Translations under genes and position numbers: made by a program | The notes under the pieces: generated by a model | Databases searched by the model: none | Seen by the model: only the letters and a program-made list of their open reading frames with translations | Told to the model about the DNA's origin: nothing | Part shown: piece by piece, positions 22,798 through 34,231 of the stretch | How the letters are laid out: each line of letters opens with the position of its first letter | Position numbering within the stretch: position 1 is the stretch's first letter | NCBI GenBank assembly: GCA_023374025.1 | Contig: SIJG01000061.1 | Span: forward strand, 280,740 to 344,739 | Length of the DNA stretch: 64,000 bases | Direction of reading: 5' to 3' | Origin: Heterodera schachtii | Lineage: Eukaryota > Nematoda > Chromadorea > Rhabditida > Heteroderidae

Positions 22798-23468
22798 ATG
22801 GGCATTTTTGACGAATTTATTGTTGTTTACGAAAAAGCGTTCTCTGATCTCAAGAGCCAAGGCTCTGTTGCTGATCATTGTCCTGTACACACTTATTTCT
22901 TCAAACCTTGTGGTGCTTGTAACAAGAACAGGGAGAATAACAACGTGAAATTCACCGACATTACTCAGTTCGCTGCACTGTAAGTATTGTTTTTTTAAAA
23001 TTAATTACCTTAATTACCACCTATCATTAAAAACCGGATTATGGCTTTTCAAATACTTTTTTTTTCGCACTAATTTCGGCCTAAAAACAGATTTTTATCT
23101 TGATTTGATTCAACTAGGCTTCAGGGGTGTGCTCCACATTTTTATCCATACAAGGATAAAAATGACTAATCCATATTTTGGTGCTTTTATTAATAAATAT
23201 CATTTTAGCATTTTTTATATTTGGCTATTTTTTGAGCTTTTAGTCCATCTTTATGTCCGTATTTGGTGTTTTCCATATAATTAAAATACCTAATTATACT
23301 GTTTAGTGAATTTTGTACAAACACTTGTAATAGTGTGTTCGTTGTCAAGGACATTAGCAATGCTTCCATGGAGGGTGTGCCATTGGCACAAATCATTCTG
23401 TGGGGATGGAATAACGGGGCACAAGTGATCAAACAAGTATGCATCGAAATCAGATCACGTTTAATGGC
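22798..23468 (+). pseudogene. Cys-containing gene interrupted by a MITE
   Basis: Exon 22798-22979 (or from an acceptor at 22784) and exon 23307-23468 join in frame across a GTAAGT...GTTTAG intron. They give about 115 residues with six cysteines, including DHCPVH, PCGACNKN and EFCTNTCNS, and a WGWNNG motif. The bases before 22798 end in TTTTAG, so an upstream exon is possible. At 23468 the frame is broken by a hAT-like MITE. Joining across the element restores an open frame for about 25 codons (24024-24110), supporting recent disruption. Family not recognised. If the gene ends elsewhere it could still be expressed as a truncated protein. Confidence 0.55.
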
Positions 23469-24023
23469 TAGGGACTCCATTTCTAGGCACAACAAATCAC
23501 TAAATAGACACAAAAATAGGCAAATAAAATTTTTTATTAACGCTTTTTATGTAGCAAAACACACAAAAACGGCTTCTCTGGACTAGTCAGCTGACAAATG
23601 AGGACAACTCAGCTGATGATACAATTCGGCTAATGAACAACTCAGCCGTACAATAAAAAAAACTCAGAATAATTAGGCTTAAGCCTAGACACAACCAAGC
23701 CTAAGCTTATGCCTAGCATAAGCCATTGTACGAGTTGTTTGTGTACAAGTTGTGACATCCTAAAGACAATTGTTAATTTAAAAACTAATAGTTTATTCTT
23801 AGCTAAGATTAAAAAATGTTTTTAAATTAATTTTAAGTATTTTTAAATTTTTGCAAATTCTCGTAAAGCTGAGTTGTCTGTCAGCTAAGTTGTCCTCGAC
23901 TGAGTTGTTCCCAGCTGACTGATCTGACTCATTAAGATTTCAAGGTGGAAAACGCGTTTTTCGTGCTTATCTGTACGTGTCAAGTGCGCAGAATTAGGCA
24001 TTTGCCTAAAAATGGAGTCCCTA
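23469..24023. mobile_element. hAT-like MITE inserted in an exon
   Basis: Tips TAGGGACTCCATTTCTAGGCA and TGCCTAAAAATGGAGTCCCTA are inverted. The 8-bp flanks TTAATGGC (23461-23468) and TTAATGGG (24024-24031) agree at seven positions. It carries a nested foldback element. Confidence 0.85.
23582..23935. mobile_element. Nested foldback element with ACAACTCAGC arms
   Basis: The left side (23582-23655) repeats GACAACTCAGCTGA-like units. The right side (23869-23932) has their inverse, GCTGAGTTGTC. The middle carries a TTAGGCTTAAGCCTA palindrome and a piece related to 22515-22735. It lies wholly inside the hAT-like MITE, so it inserted later or was captured. Confidence 0.65.
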
Positions 24024-24055
24024 TTAATGGGCAATATAACAAATTTTAGACAAAA

Positions 24056-24382
24056 ATGCTCAACACTGGCTGTTCAGAACAATTCGATGTCGATTCTTTT
24101 GACTCATTTGTGATCAGAATTCTTAAAAAGCGTGAAAACTCCGTCAAAAAGTTAAAACTGATTGGACTTTGTTGTTGATTTTATTTTTTATTCAGTCCAT
24201 TGCCTCCGCTTGATTCGTCGGACAATGAATGGACTGTACAAATCGGCGAAAAACAGGCAAAAATAGGGACTGAGACCACAAAGTCGAATCCGCGGATCAC
24301 TCTGCTGGATTCGATCAAAATTTTTGACGCTCCCATGGGCGAAATTAGTTTAAAAATGCCGAAAAAAAGTGTATTAGTGTGA
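24056..24382 (+). other. Possible upstream exons of the BTB gene
   Basis: Two open blocks look coding. Bases 24056-24170 encode a polar stretch with FDVDSFDSF and ILKKREN. Bases 24196-24382, after an ATTCAG acceptor, encode SSDNEWTVQIGEKQ and IKIFDAPMGE. Both are less A/T-rich than the surroundings and lead toward the BTB exon. The splice links could not be resolved, and assignment to the BTB gene rests on position only. Confidence 0.4.
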
Positions 24383-24949
24383 CTTTTTTAAATTTAGTTG
24401 AATAATTTTCGGCACGGCTTTGGAAATTATTGCACCAAAATTATTTTAAGAAAGATTTATGTTTAGGTGTTATGTTTCATTTTAGCTTTTAGTCTATTTT
24501 TTCAAAATTTCATTAAAATTTGCAAAACATTTTCCCTTAGTAAATTTTCACTAATTTGCCAAAAATTTACAAAAAATATTATAATGGAAAATATATAAAT
24601 TAACACTATTTTTATTTTTTTGCAAAATTAAAATGGTCCTTTTTGTCCTTATTTTATTAAATGCTAAAATTCGTTTTTGGAAAGTAAATTTTCTAAACAA
24701 AACAACAACCATTTTTGAGGCTTTACTAAAAGACTGAAATTTTAATTTACCGTACTCCCCCCACTCTCCATTTACTGTCTCAGCTTACTGTTTCCACTCA
24801 TTGGCTTTGGTTTTCGATCCCTAATTTATTAAGTGACAAAAAGTGATTTTTTTTGAAAGTGTTTGCTAAAAAAAACAACAATCATTAGGGCTTTACTAAA
24901 AGTGAAATTTTAATTTACCATACCCCCTTCCCGCCATTTATTGTCTCAG
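24383..24949. repeat. Tandemly duplicated intron segment
   Basis: About 24690-24820 and 24860-24970 are direct copies offset by about 165 bp. They share GGCTTTACTAAAAG, GAAATTTTAATTTACC and TGTCTCAGCTTACTGTTTCC. The second copy includes the acceptor and start of the BTB exon, so a decoy acceptor exists upstream. Confidence 0.7.
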
Positions 24950-26531
24950 CTTACTGTTTCCACCCATTGGCTTATGTCCGTTTCGCCGGTGATCCGTCTG
25001 ATGCTCAACACGGAAATGCGAGAGAAGCAGCAACGGCTGATCACTTTGAACGATTTGGGCGTAGACATGGAGCAGTTCAAGGATTTTTTAGAGGCCATTT
25101 CACCAATTGCTCTTCAATATCCGATTCTTCCAAACCGTAAGTTAAACAAATGAATTATTTTAGGTTTTTAATTGGTGATTTTGCTAACCTAAGCAAGTCC
25201 CTAACTTGAAAAAATTTAGGAACCAGGGGGGGAACGGAAAATTTTTTAATTTTTCCGTTTTGGTCCCTAAAAATTTTACGGTATAATTTAAATTAAAGAC
25301 GCTGTAAAAATGGTACTTTTTTTACAAAAATCACTTGTATTTTTAGGATTAAAATAAAAAATTTTAAGTAGTTTTTTCGTCCCTCGGCGACAAAAGTGCC
25401 GCCCGGAAATTTTGTTGTAAATTAAAAAATGATACTTTTTCAAAAAAGGCACCACATTTCTGCATAAAATTTTTATTTTAATGATAAACATTGATTTAAA
25501 AAAAAATTTTATTTGAAAAAGTATTTATACCTTCTCAGAAAATACGAAAACAAAAATTTTTAATTTTTTTTAAATTCCTTTTTTTTTGAAAAATTTCTCC
25601 ATTTGTGCAATTTCAGCTGAAAATGTGCTGGTGCTGCTCAAATTGGCCGACTTCTTCCAGGTGGACTGGCTGAAGTCGCGCTGTGAAACGCATTTGACAA
25701 ATTGCGTGGAAATTCCACTGATCGACCGTTTCCTTTTGATCGAACAATTTGGACTCACCAATTTGAAAGTGATTCTAATTAAAAATAGGGACATAAAGTC
25801 TTTAATGCCGTAAATGTGGACGAAAAAGCTCAAAAATGACCAAATATGGACTAAAAACTGCCAAAATATAAGTTTTAAACTCAAAAATTCAAGAAAAAAA
25901 AAATTGTATATTCATTATTTGCTTAAAAACTTTATAAAGATTAGCAAAAAATAGCTAAAATTTGATTAAAAATCAAAAATGACAAAAACTAAACTTTTCA
26001 TGTTTTTTGGGGGTATATAATTTCAAAAACTCGATCCTTGTGGGTATATTTTCGCTTTTGTTACATTTTTCATATTTAATTGTCTAATCATGAAGCAATA
26101 GCTTAGAAATAGCTTCCAAACATGTTAAGCTTTCGAATGACATCAAGATCTTTGGATTTGGTTAACAAAAAAAAAGTTATAGTCCAAAAACTGTGGCTGG
26201 CGCCCAAACGAGGGTGTCCCCCCAAAAAAGGATTTGTTCCCGAAAACCCCCCAAAATATGGATTTATATGGACTAAAAACCTTCTCCAAAACCAAAAAAT
26301 TTTTAATCTAGAAATGCTATTTTTGAGACCCTTCCTTATTAGAATATGCGCAGAAAAATATGTTTAATTACATACGATTTATAACCCTAATTATTTCTCA
26401 TTAAGAATTACTTTTTGCATTTGGATGCTAAAAATTTGCGTGACTTTTTCAAGTCAAATCGTAAGCAATTGTTGTCTTCTGTTATCAGCAACGAATTTTA
26501 TGGTGCTTTTATCTTCCAACTTTGTGGTTAA
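24950..26531 (+). pseudogene. BTB-BACK protein gene split by a MITE
   Basis: Exon 24950-25136 (from CTCAG) encodes the BTB core (STHWLMSVSPVIRLML, NDLGVD, FLEAISP). A GTAAGT...TTTCAG intron leads to exon 25617-25786 (PENVLVLLKLADFFQVDW, then RCETHL). The reading then continues after an insertion at 26400-26531 (KNYFLHLDAKNLRDFF, ISNEFYG) and ends at TAA 26529-26531. This order matches nematode BTB proteins, which often act as substrate adaptors for CUL3 ubiquitin ligases. The insertion (25787-26399) brings stops within ten codons. Removing it with one copy of the flanking ATTAARAAT restores the frame exactly. As it stands the gene encodes a protein truncated after the BTB domain. A second 3' copy is at 28625-29433 and a fragment at 6988-7087. 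Confidence 0.8.
25787..26399. mobile_element. Insertion in the BTB gene, about 613 bp
   Basis: Flanked by ATTAAAAAT (25778-25786) and ATTAAGAAT (26400-26408), eight of nine bases identical. Inside are ATTGTCTAATCATGAAGCAA and AAGCTTTCGAATGACATCAA. Both motifs recur at 28940-29010 and in the MITE at 60286-60677, so it belongs to that family. No coding capacity. Confidence 0.7.
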
Positions 26532-27514
26532 ATTTGAACTAATGGTATGATTTCATTATTTTACCATTTTTAAATAATTTTTTTAATGATTAAGTTGGCT
26601 CAATTTTGCTTTGGCGAACTGAGAGAAAGACAGATATCAAATATCAACGAGTTTTCTCATTCAAAAAAAATTTAATTTCTAAGATTTTTTTTCATTTTTC
26701 CGAAATGAGAATTGCACTTTTGCATTGCTTTTAAAAAATTTACAAATTCTTATTTCATAATAAGTCAGAGCTGGATATATGAGTTTTTATTATTAATAAG
26801 AATTGGCAAAATCTTAGGCATCGGCTGGGAATAAAACCCACACCCCCCTCCAGCAGTGAGCTTAAAACATTATTCTTTTCAATTTCATGGATTCATCCGT
26901 TTTTCAATTTTTAGTGTTTAAAAAAATTAAATTGCTTCTTCAAATTGAGAATTTTCTGAGTTGAAGTTTTCAAAATATTAGCAAAACACACATTTTTTTG
27001 TAAACGTCTAACTTTTGGCGTAATTTTGTCGTCATTCTTTCGCTGAATCAATTTTGGCAATAATCTTTTTTATTTTATCAATTGTAGTTGCCTGAACAGA
27101 ATCGCTTAATGAGATCACGCAAAGATATGTGCAGATCTGTTATTACACATTTGTCAAACTTGGCATTTTTTTGAATTTTTCTATTTAAAAGTCAAATTGG
27201 CAATGAAAAAAAATATCAAAAATCAATGTTTATGCAAAACAACAATATAATCGAATTCTACAGTTAATCAACATGTATAAACGAATGAGAAACAATGTCA
27301 GGGGGTACAAAAGTTGGACTCCTCGAAAATTTAAAAAAAAAATTAAAATTTTTTTTTGAAAATTGACTAATGTTCTAGCAAAAAACTTCACTTTTGAAAA
27401 TTTATAGGGAAACAAACGGGAGTTTTTTTTTCTAAATTTTCTACGGGACTCCATTCTATGGACTGCCAATGTCATCCCTAAACAGCTCAGCAGGTGGCTG
27501 CAGTCCGACGACAG
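26532..27514. other. 3' flanks of the BTB copy and of secreted gene B
   Basis: No gene. The first part is repeated downstream of the second BTB copy (29434-29750), with the same CATCGGCTGGGAATAAAACC line. Bases 26950-27500 are repeated at 30440-30960 downstream of gene C. The minus-strand open frame to 27230 is read-through from broken gene B. Confidence 0.6.
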
Positions 27515-27980
27515 GGGATTCATCTTGCAATTGTTATGAATAAGCACGCATTTTTTTCCATTCCATTCACAGAAACAATAAAAACTCCCATTTTTAGTAA
27601 AAGCGTCAAAAGGTCCGCAATTGATTTGGTCTCTTTTTTTTCTTCCATCCTTTTCGCATTTATTTCCACATGCTTCCAAAACATCATCTAGCATATTCGC
27701 TCTGTCTTTTGCGCCAGGGGACATCGTCGTAGTTTAATGTTGCTAATTGAATAATAAAAATAATCATTATGTCTAATTTCCCCATTAGAAATGTGAAACA
27801 AATCCGTATTAAAATAATATGCAAATTTGGTGTTCGAATAATTAGACCCACAAAAAATTTGTATTTAAGAAAAAGTTTCAAGAAATATTGTAACTTACAT
27901 CCCGCACAGCCTCCAATTACTTCGTCGAACAGAATTGGGCTGACAATCAGCAACAGAAGCACGACGAACAAAATACCCAT
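27515..27980 (-). pseudogene. Secreted Cys-rich gene B, frameshifted
   Basis: Leader exon 27899-27980 and body exon (from 27742) correspond to gene A almost residue for residue. One extra C in the run after the codons for DDV (CCCC against CCC in A and C, near 27717-27721) shifts the frame; the next in-frame stop follows about 12 codons later. The normal stop has also been lost by a small deletion, so the old frame runs on into 3' flank to 27230. Two independent lesions make this a likely pseudogene; a single-base assembly error could explain only the first. Confidence 0.75.
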
Positions 27981-28060
27981 TTTAAAAGATTTGAAAAAAT
28001 AAAATAAATTATTAAATATGATAAAAATTAATTTGATACAACTAAAAATATAGCAAAAAT

Positions 28061-28106
28061 ATTTGAAGGAATGTATTATTTTTGGATTTTCGGTGTGCTT
28101 TTAAAA
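28061..28106 (-). promoter_or_regulatory. Conserved upstream block of gene B
   Basis: Plus-strand AATGTATTATTTTTGGATTTTCGGTGTGCTTTTA-type block, about 115 bp before the ATG at 27980. It matches the blocks of A, C and E. Confidence 0.55.
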
Positions 28107-28624
28107 AATAAAATTTTCTATTAAAGTTATTTAGGTAGCAAAACATAAAACTTGATCAAAAAACATTATTTTGATTATATTTCAATTATAAATGAATTTA
28201 TTAAATATTTTAAAGTTTTTTCAAATCAGGACAAATTATTAAACCAAAATTTTATGGAGAAGAAATTTTTTAGAGAATAAATTGTAAATTTTTTCAATTC
28301 TTAGAGGTTTATTTTCATAAAATTTTTCGGATCATTTCTTAGGTGTGTATTTTTCGTTTTCATTACTTTTTGCTAAAGATTTTTTCGAAAACCCTGAAAA
28401 TAGGCGCAAAAAATTGGAGCAATAGGCGCAAAAATAGGCGCCTACGCATTAAGTATAAAAAGTCCAAAATAGGCAAAAAAAAATTTTAGGCACTTGCCAA
28501 AAATCACAGCTCTACTGATTACGGGTTGCAGATTTTTGCGATTTTTCCCTCCTGGTTACAAAAAAAAATAATTTTTGGAATAAATGAAATAAAAAAAACA
28601 TCCATAGAATAGAATTTAGAATTT

Positions 28625-29433
28625 TTGACAAATTGCGTGGAAATTCCACTGATCGACCGTTTCCTTTTGATCGAACAATTCGGACTCAACAATTTGAAAG
28701 TGATTTTAATATAATTTTTAAATTAAATTTTCTGTATTAATAGCGCTTAAATTGGACTAAAAAAAACTCAAATAGGGACATAAAGTCTTTAAACTTTTTT
28801 CTTTGTAAACCAAATTTAACAATCTTTGACATCATTCGAAAGCACTTCACATGCTCTATAGCCTGTAAAAAAGATATAAAGAAAAAACTTCAAAATTTTT
28901 AACTTTTTTTTTGAAATTTCATGTTATAATTTTTTGGTAATTGTCTAATCGTGAAGCAATACCTTAGAAATAGCTTCTAAACATGTTAAGCTTTCGAATG
29001 ACATCAAGATCTTTGGATTTGGTTAACAAAGAAAAAAGTTATAGTCCAAAAACTGGGCTGGCGCCCAAACGTGAGCGCCCAAACGAGGGTGTCCCCCCAA
29101 AAAATGGCAGAAATAAGGATTTATTCCCGAAAACCCCCCAAAATATGAATTTATATGGACTAAAAAGCTTCACCAAATCAAAAAATTTTAGCGTAGAAAT
29201 GCTATTTTTGAGCCCCTTTCTTCATAGCATATGCGTGGAAAAATATACAAAATCTACAATTTATAACCCTAATTATTTCTCATTAAGAATTACTTTTTGC
29301 ATTTGGATGCTAAAAATTTGCGTGACTTTTTCAAGTCAAATCGTAAGCAATTGTTGTCTTCTGTTATCAGCAACGAATTTTATGGTGCTTTTATCTTCCA
29401 ACTTTGTGGTTAAATTTGAACTAATGGTATGAT
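28625..29433 (+). pseudogene. Second BTB-BACK 3' fragment
   Basis: Bases 28625-28715 repeat the LTNCVEIPLIDRFLL segment and 29275-29420 repeat the KNYFLHLDAKNLRDFF to stop segment of the gene at 24950-26531. They are separated by a relative of the same insertion with a different left junction. The BTB exon itself is absent. It is unit 2 of the tandem duplication and cannot encode a complete domain. Confidence 0.8.
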
Positions 29434-30974
29434 TTCATTATTTTACCATTTTTAAATAATTTTTTTAATGATTAAGTTGGCTCAATTTTGCTTTGGCGAA
29501 CTGAGCGAAAGAACAGATATCAAATATCAACGAGTTTTCTCATTCAAAAAAATTTAATTTCTAAGATTTTTTTTCATTTTTCCGAAATGAGAATTGCACT
29601 TTTGCATTGCTTTGAAAAAATTTACAAATTTTTATTTCATAATAAGTCAGAGCTGGATATATGAGTTTTTATTATTAATAAGAATTGGCAAAATCTTAGG
29701 CATCGGCTGGGAATAAAACCCACACCCCCCTCCAGCAGTGAGCATTTTGCTGATTGATATTTACATATTTTTGAGGATTTTTGAGAGTTTATAGAAATTT
29801 CTTGTGAAAAGTTAAAAAAAAAATTTTTTTTTTTTGTTGAAAATGCACCCAAAAAATCGTTTTTTAATCCAAAAATGAGTTATAAAATTAATTATTAATA
29901 TACAAAAGTGATTTCTAAGCTATTTAGGTCATATTATGGCAAATTTTGTGCCTATTTCACCATTACGAGGAATTTTTTTCCAAAAATAACCATTAAAAAT
30001 TTTATTTATATATTTTAGTACACATTTGTGGATTTTTGCACAGATTTCATACATATTTTAGCATTTTTTATATATATTTTACTTACCTATTTCGCGATTT
30101 TCTTACATTAAATTCCCATCCCTACTCATTAATATGGCTCGGGTTTTTAGGGGTAAAAAATTGAAAAAATTTATGGACCTAAATAGAAGCGAAAAACCAA
30201 ATTAGGGCGAAAAATTTTAAAATTTGAATAAAAAGCAAAAAAAAAAAAAAAATTTTTTCAGAAAATTCGAATTTGTACTTGTTTTTGCATTTTAGGACAA
30301 AATTTAAGGAGAAATTTTTAAGAGTCAGCCCGATACTCATTAATATTACAAAATAGAGTCATTTATAACATTAATTCTTTTCAATTTCTTGGGTTCATCC
30401 GTTTTTCAATTTTTATTGTTTTTTTTAAATTAAATTTTTCGCTGAATCAATTGTGGAAAGACTTTTTCTCGGTGTTTAAAATTTTAATCTACGTATCTTG
30501 CCTAAACAGAATCGCTTAATGAGATCTCACAAAGATATGTGCAGATCTGTTTTTGCATATTTTTAAGCACAAAAGTGCCCGGCGCCAAATTTTCTCTGGT
30601 CAAAATTTGGCATTTTTTTTGAATTTTTCTATCTAAAAGTCAAATTGGCAATGAAAAAATATTAAGCATCAATATTTATGCAATACAACAACATACAGTT
30701 AATCAGCATGGATAAAAGAATGAGAAACAATGTCAACGGATCGTACAAAAGTTGCGCTCCTCAAAAAATTTTCAAAAAAAGAAAGAATTTTTGAAAATTG
30801 ACTAATGTTCTAGCAAAAAACTTCACTTTTGAAAATTTATAGGGAAACAAACAGGGATTTTTTTTTGTTTTTTCTAAATTTTCTACGGGACTCGCTTCTA
30901 TGGACTGCCAATGACCTCCCTAAACAGCTCACAATCAACAGCAGGTGTATTCAGTCCGACGACAGGCTCTTCAA
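29434..30974. other. Gene-free stretch
   Basis: Bases 29434-29750 copy the BTB 3' flank. Bases 29750-30440 are A/T-rich with no counterpart in unit 1. Bases 30440-30974 are the 3' flank of gene C. No gene. Confidence 0.6.
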
Positions 30975-31441
30975 TTACGGATTCAGCTTGCATTCGGATA
31001 GATTAGCCTCGCATTTTTTTCCATTCCATTGACAGGAACAATAAAATCTTCCTTTTTTAGTAAAAGTGTCAAAAGATTTGCAATTGTTTTGGTCTCTTTT
31101 TTTTCTTCCATCCTTTTCGCATTTATTTCCACATGCCTTCCAAAAATCATTTTGCATATCCGCTCTGTCTTTTGCGCCAGGGACCTCGTCGTGGTTTAAT
31201 GTTGCTAATTGAATAATAAAAATAATATTATGTCTAATTTCCCCATTAGAAATGTGAAACAAATCCGTATTAAAATAATATGCAAATTTGGTGTTCGAAT
31301 AATTAGCCCCACAAAAAATTTGTATTTAAGAAAAAGTTTCAAGAAATATTGTAACTTACATCCCACACAGCCTCCAATAACTTCGTCGAACAGAATTGGG
31401 CTGACAATCAGCAACAGAAGCACGACCAATAAAATACCCAT
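30975..31441 (-). CDS. Small secreted Cys-rich protein C
   Basis: Exons 31360-31441 and 30975-31204, phase-1 intron of 155 bp with the same GTAAGTTAC donor and AATTAG acceptor as gene A. About 103 residues: a 23-24 residue signal peptide, then a body with eight cysteines in the same register as A (KACGNKC, NNC, YCSC, KKC, SEC plus one in exon 1). Differences from A cluster in the body, for example DDVLEACG against NDFWKACG, while the leader is almost unchanged. Open from ATG to TAA. It is the functional-looking partner of frameshifted gene B in a tandem duplication. Extracellular, disulfide-stabilised; role unknown. Confidence 0.85.
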
Positions 31442-31530
31442 TTTAAAAGCTTTGAAAAAATTAAAAAATAAAATTATTAAATATGGTAAAAATTAACTTA
31501 ATTTTTATAACTAAAAATATAGCAAAAATA

Positions 31531-31574
31531 TTTGAAGGAATGTATTATTTTTGGCTTTTCGGTGTGCTTTTAAA
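31531..31574 (-). promoter_or_regulatory. Conserved upstream block of gene C
   Basis: ATGTATTATTTTTGGCTTTTCGGTGTGCTTTTA-type sequence about 120 bp before the start codon, shared with genes A, B and E. Confidence 0.55.
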
Positions 31575-33411
31575 AAATAAAATTTTCTATTAAAGTTATT
31601 TAGGTAGCAAAACATAAAACTTGATCAAAAAACATTATTTTGATTATATTTCAATTATAAATGAATTTATTAAATATTTTAAAGTTTTTTCAAATCAGGA
31701 CAAATTATTAAACCAAAATTTTATGGAGAAGAAATTTTTTAGAGAATAAATTGTAAATTTTTTCAATTCTTAGAGGTTTATTTTCATAAAATTTTTCGGA
31801 TCATTTCTTAGGTGTGTATTTTTCGTTTTCATTAGTTTTTGCTAAAGATTTTTTCGAAAACCCTGAAAATAGGCGCAAAAAATTGGAGAAATAGGCGCAA
31901 AAATAGGCGCCTACGCATTAAGTATAAAAAGTCCAAAATAGGCAAAAAAAAATTTTAGGCACTTGCCAAAAATCACAGCTCTACTGATTAGGGGTTGCAG
32001 ATTTTTGCGATTTTTCCCTAATTCTACCCGTAACTGGAAGTTTGGATTATTTTTCGAAATGATCCTTGCAAAATTTTTTTATAAATAAGAATTTTTTTCT
32101 ATTTTTTGCAAAAAGAAGGATTTTTTCCTGGTCACAAAAAAAAATAATTTTTGGAATAAATGAAATAAAAAAAACATCCATAGAATAGAATTTAGAATTC
32201 TTTTTAAGTCGCTGCACTAAATATTTGTTGAGAAATGACAGGCTTCCAAACGAGAAAATTCTTAATTTTAAAATATCATTGATTCAACAGATTTGATAAA
32301 ATATTCTTATGCTACATATTTTCGAAGGGGTTTTTCAAAAAATAGGTGATAAATAATGTGAAATTTAAAAAAAAAACAATCCTCAAAAGATTATGTGTAA
32401 TATTTACAAGGAAAACAAAAAACAAAGAAAGCTTTCATAAGAAATAATTTAAAATTTTCAAAAAATACAACACAAAAATTAAAAAAGGTTACAATTTCGC
32501 GAAGAGTTAATTTTATGTTGAACAAAATTTTTGTTTTTTTAAATTTTTGCTCATTTCCAAGAATATTTTTTTTGATTATTATGAATGTTTTCTTGCTATT
32601 TAAACATATAATTTTTAAGATTCTTAAAAAAAGTGAGGAATGAATGCATTATTTCTGATTTTTCAATGTGCTTTTATGCCGTTACTTTGAATTGCCAAAA
32701 TGCCCATTCCATATCAAGAGAGTGGCATTTGCCATGTATCCTTTATTGAATTTTTGGATTTATTATTTAAAAAATACTTATAAAGCTAGAGAAAAAAAAT
32801 TATAAAATTAAAAAAAGCACTTTATCATGCTTAGGGAAGAGAGTGGCACCCACACATTCATTGGCATATGCCTTAATGAGTGAGGTGAATGCCAAAATGC
32901 CCAATCAATATGTATAAAGTGGCATTTGTATTAGTTTATTGACTTTATTATTTAAATAGTGAAGTGCTTCATCCTAGAGAAAAAAAGGAAAATTTTAAAA
33001 TTAGAAATGTAAAAAAATAGATGCACAGGTGGCACTAACCCATTCACGCTCATGTGCTGTGTAGCATGATTTGCACAAAATTATTAGCAAAATGTCCACT
33101 CCAACATAAAATATCATTTGTATTTGAATTTATTATTAATAAATTAATAAAGATAAGAAAAAAGTAAAATGTTAAATTTTTCGCTCTCAAGAAACCATTT
33201 GTTTTCGTAAATGGTCAATCCAAAAACTTTCAGTAAAAACGAAAGTTATGTTTAACTTTATGAGCAAGTAAAAAAGAACAACCAATCCACTGCCCATAAC
33301 AATTCAATAAACGAAGATAAAGCAAAACTAATAGCATATTCTGAAAAAGCGTAGCAAGTTTACTTTAACCGACCAAAAACCAAAAATTCAAATGTTCCCC
33401 TTTTGGGTCAG
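31575..33411. other. Upstream DNA of gene C
   Basis: No gene. Bases 31575-32030 duplicate the region before gene B. Bases 32250-33160 resemble 20480-21430 near gene D. An orphan copy of the upstream block lies at 32641-32690 with no gene at the expected distance. Confidence 0.6.
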
Positions 33412-33640
33412 TGCTGCGACTTTTGAGGACCAGACATTTGGTGACACGACATCTGAGGATATCCCCGACATTTGAGGATTTACATTTGAGGACCAGACAT
33501 TGAGGATATACCCGACATTTAAGGATTTACATTAGAGGACACGAAATTTGAGGATCTCCACATTTGAGAACACGACATTTGGTGACACGACATCTGAGGA
33601 TATCCCCGACATTTGAGGACCTGACTTTTGCAAATGCCAT
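33412..33640. repeat. Degenerate GACATTTGAGGA array
   Basis: About a dozen units of GACATTTGAGGA with inserts (CCAGACATTTGGTGACACGA, GATATCCCCGACATTTGAGG). The core GACATTTG is the same as in the arrays of the 1662 and 43344 elements. Only one arm is visible, so this may be half of a foldback element. Confidence 0.7.
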
Positions 33641-33893
33641 TCTGCACATGGAATTGGAAATTTTAATTTCTTTGGAGATTTCTCAAAACTTTTGTTGGAA
33701 AATGCATAAAATTTAAAAATTATGAAAAAATTAATCATTGAAAACTTTTACTTTTTTTCTACAGATAAATTTTTCGGTAGCCAAAGCAGGACCAAGCATT
33801 TTTTTTATTATCTGGATTTTAATATCTCCCATAATTTCAAATGAAGTTTTATGATTGGTACAAAAATATTTAGTTATTTTTTCAGCTGATAAA

Positions 33894-33968
33894 ATGGGTA
33901 TATTATTTGCCGTGCTTCTGTTCATTGGTCCCATTTTGTTCAGCGAAGTTGTCGGGATGATTATATAA
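33894..33968 (+). pseudogene. Leader-exon remnant of the secreted family
   Basis: Encodes MGILFAVLLF, then GPILFSEVVG and a stop, clearly the leader exon of genes A-E with a few changes and a deletion. The GTAAGT donor and the body exon are missing. Confidence 0.75.
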
Positions 33969-34231
33969 AATATGTGAACAAATTGGAAAAAATAATAATT
34001 TATATAGATAAAACCTTTCTTTACAAGCATTCTAAAACTTTTATCGGCCAAATGCTGATTTTGAAAATTTTTAGTTGGCAGCCCTGGTTTTATTTGTTTA
34101 TATAATGTAAAAAGCCGTTTTTCAAAAAATCTTATTTTTTGGGGTCGAAATCTTAGTTTCAAGCTCGTTTGTCCTTATTTTGAAAAAAAAACTTAAGAGC
34201 CCTGCCATAATATAAAATTATACGATTTTAT

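Larger units (their letters stand above)
25690..32210 (+). repeat. Tandem duplication: BTB 3' end plus secreted gene
   Basis: Unit 1 (about 25690-28620) and unit 2 (about 28621-32210) each carry a BTB 3' exon block followed by a minus-strand secreted gene (B, then C). The upstream DNA of B (27981-28600) and C (31442-32030) is almost identical, and both BTB parts share the same inserted MITE family. Offsets grow from about 2.9 to 3.5 kb because unit 2 holds extra A/T-rich DNA at 29750-30440. Confidence 0.8.
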
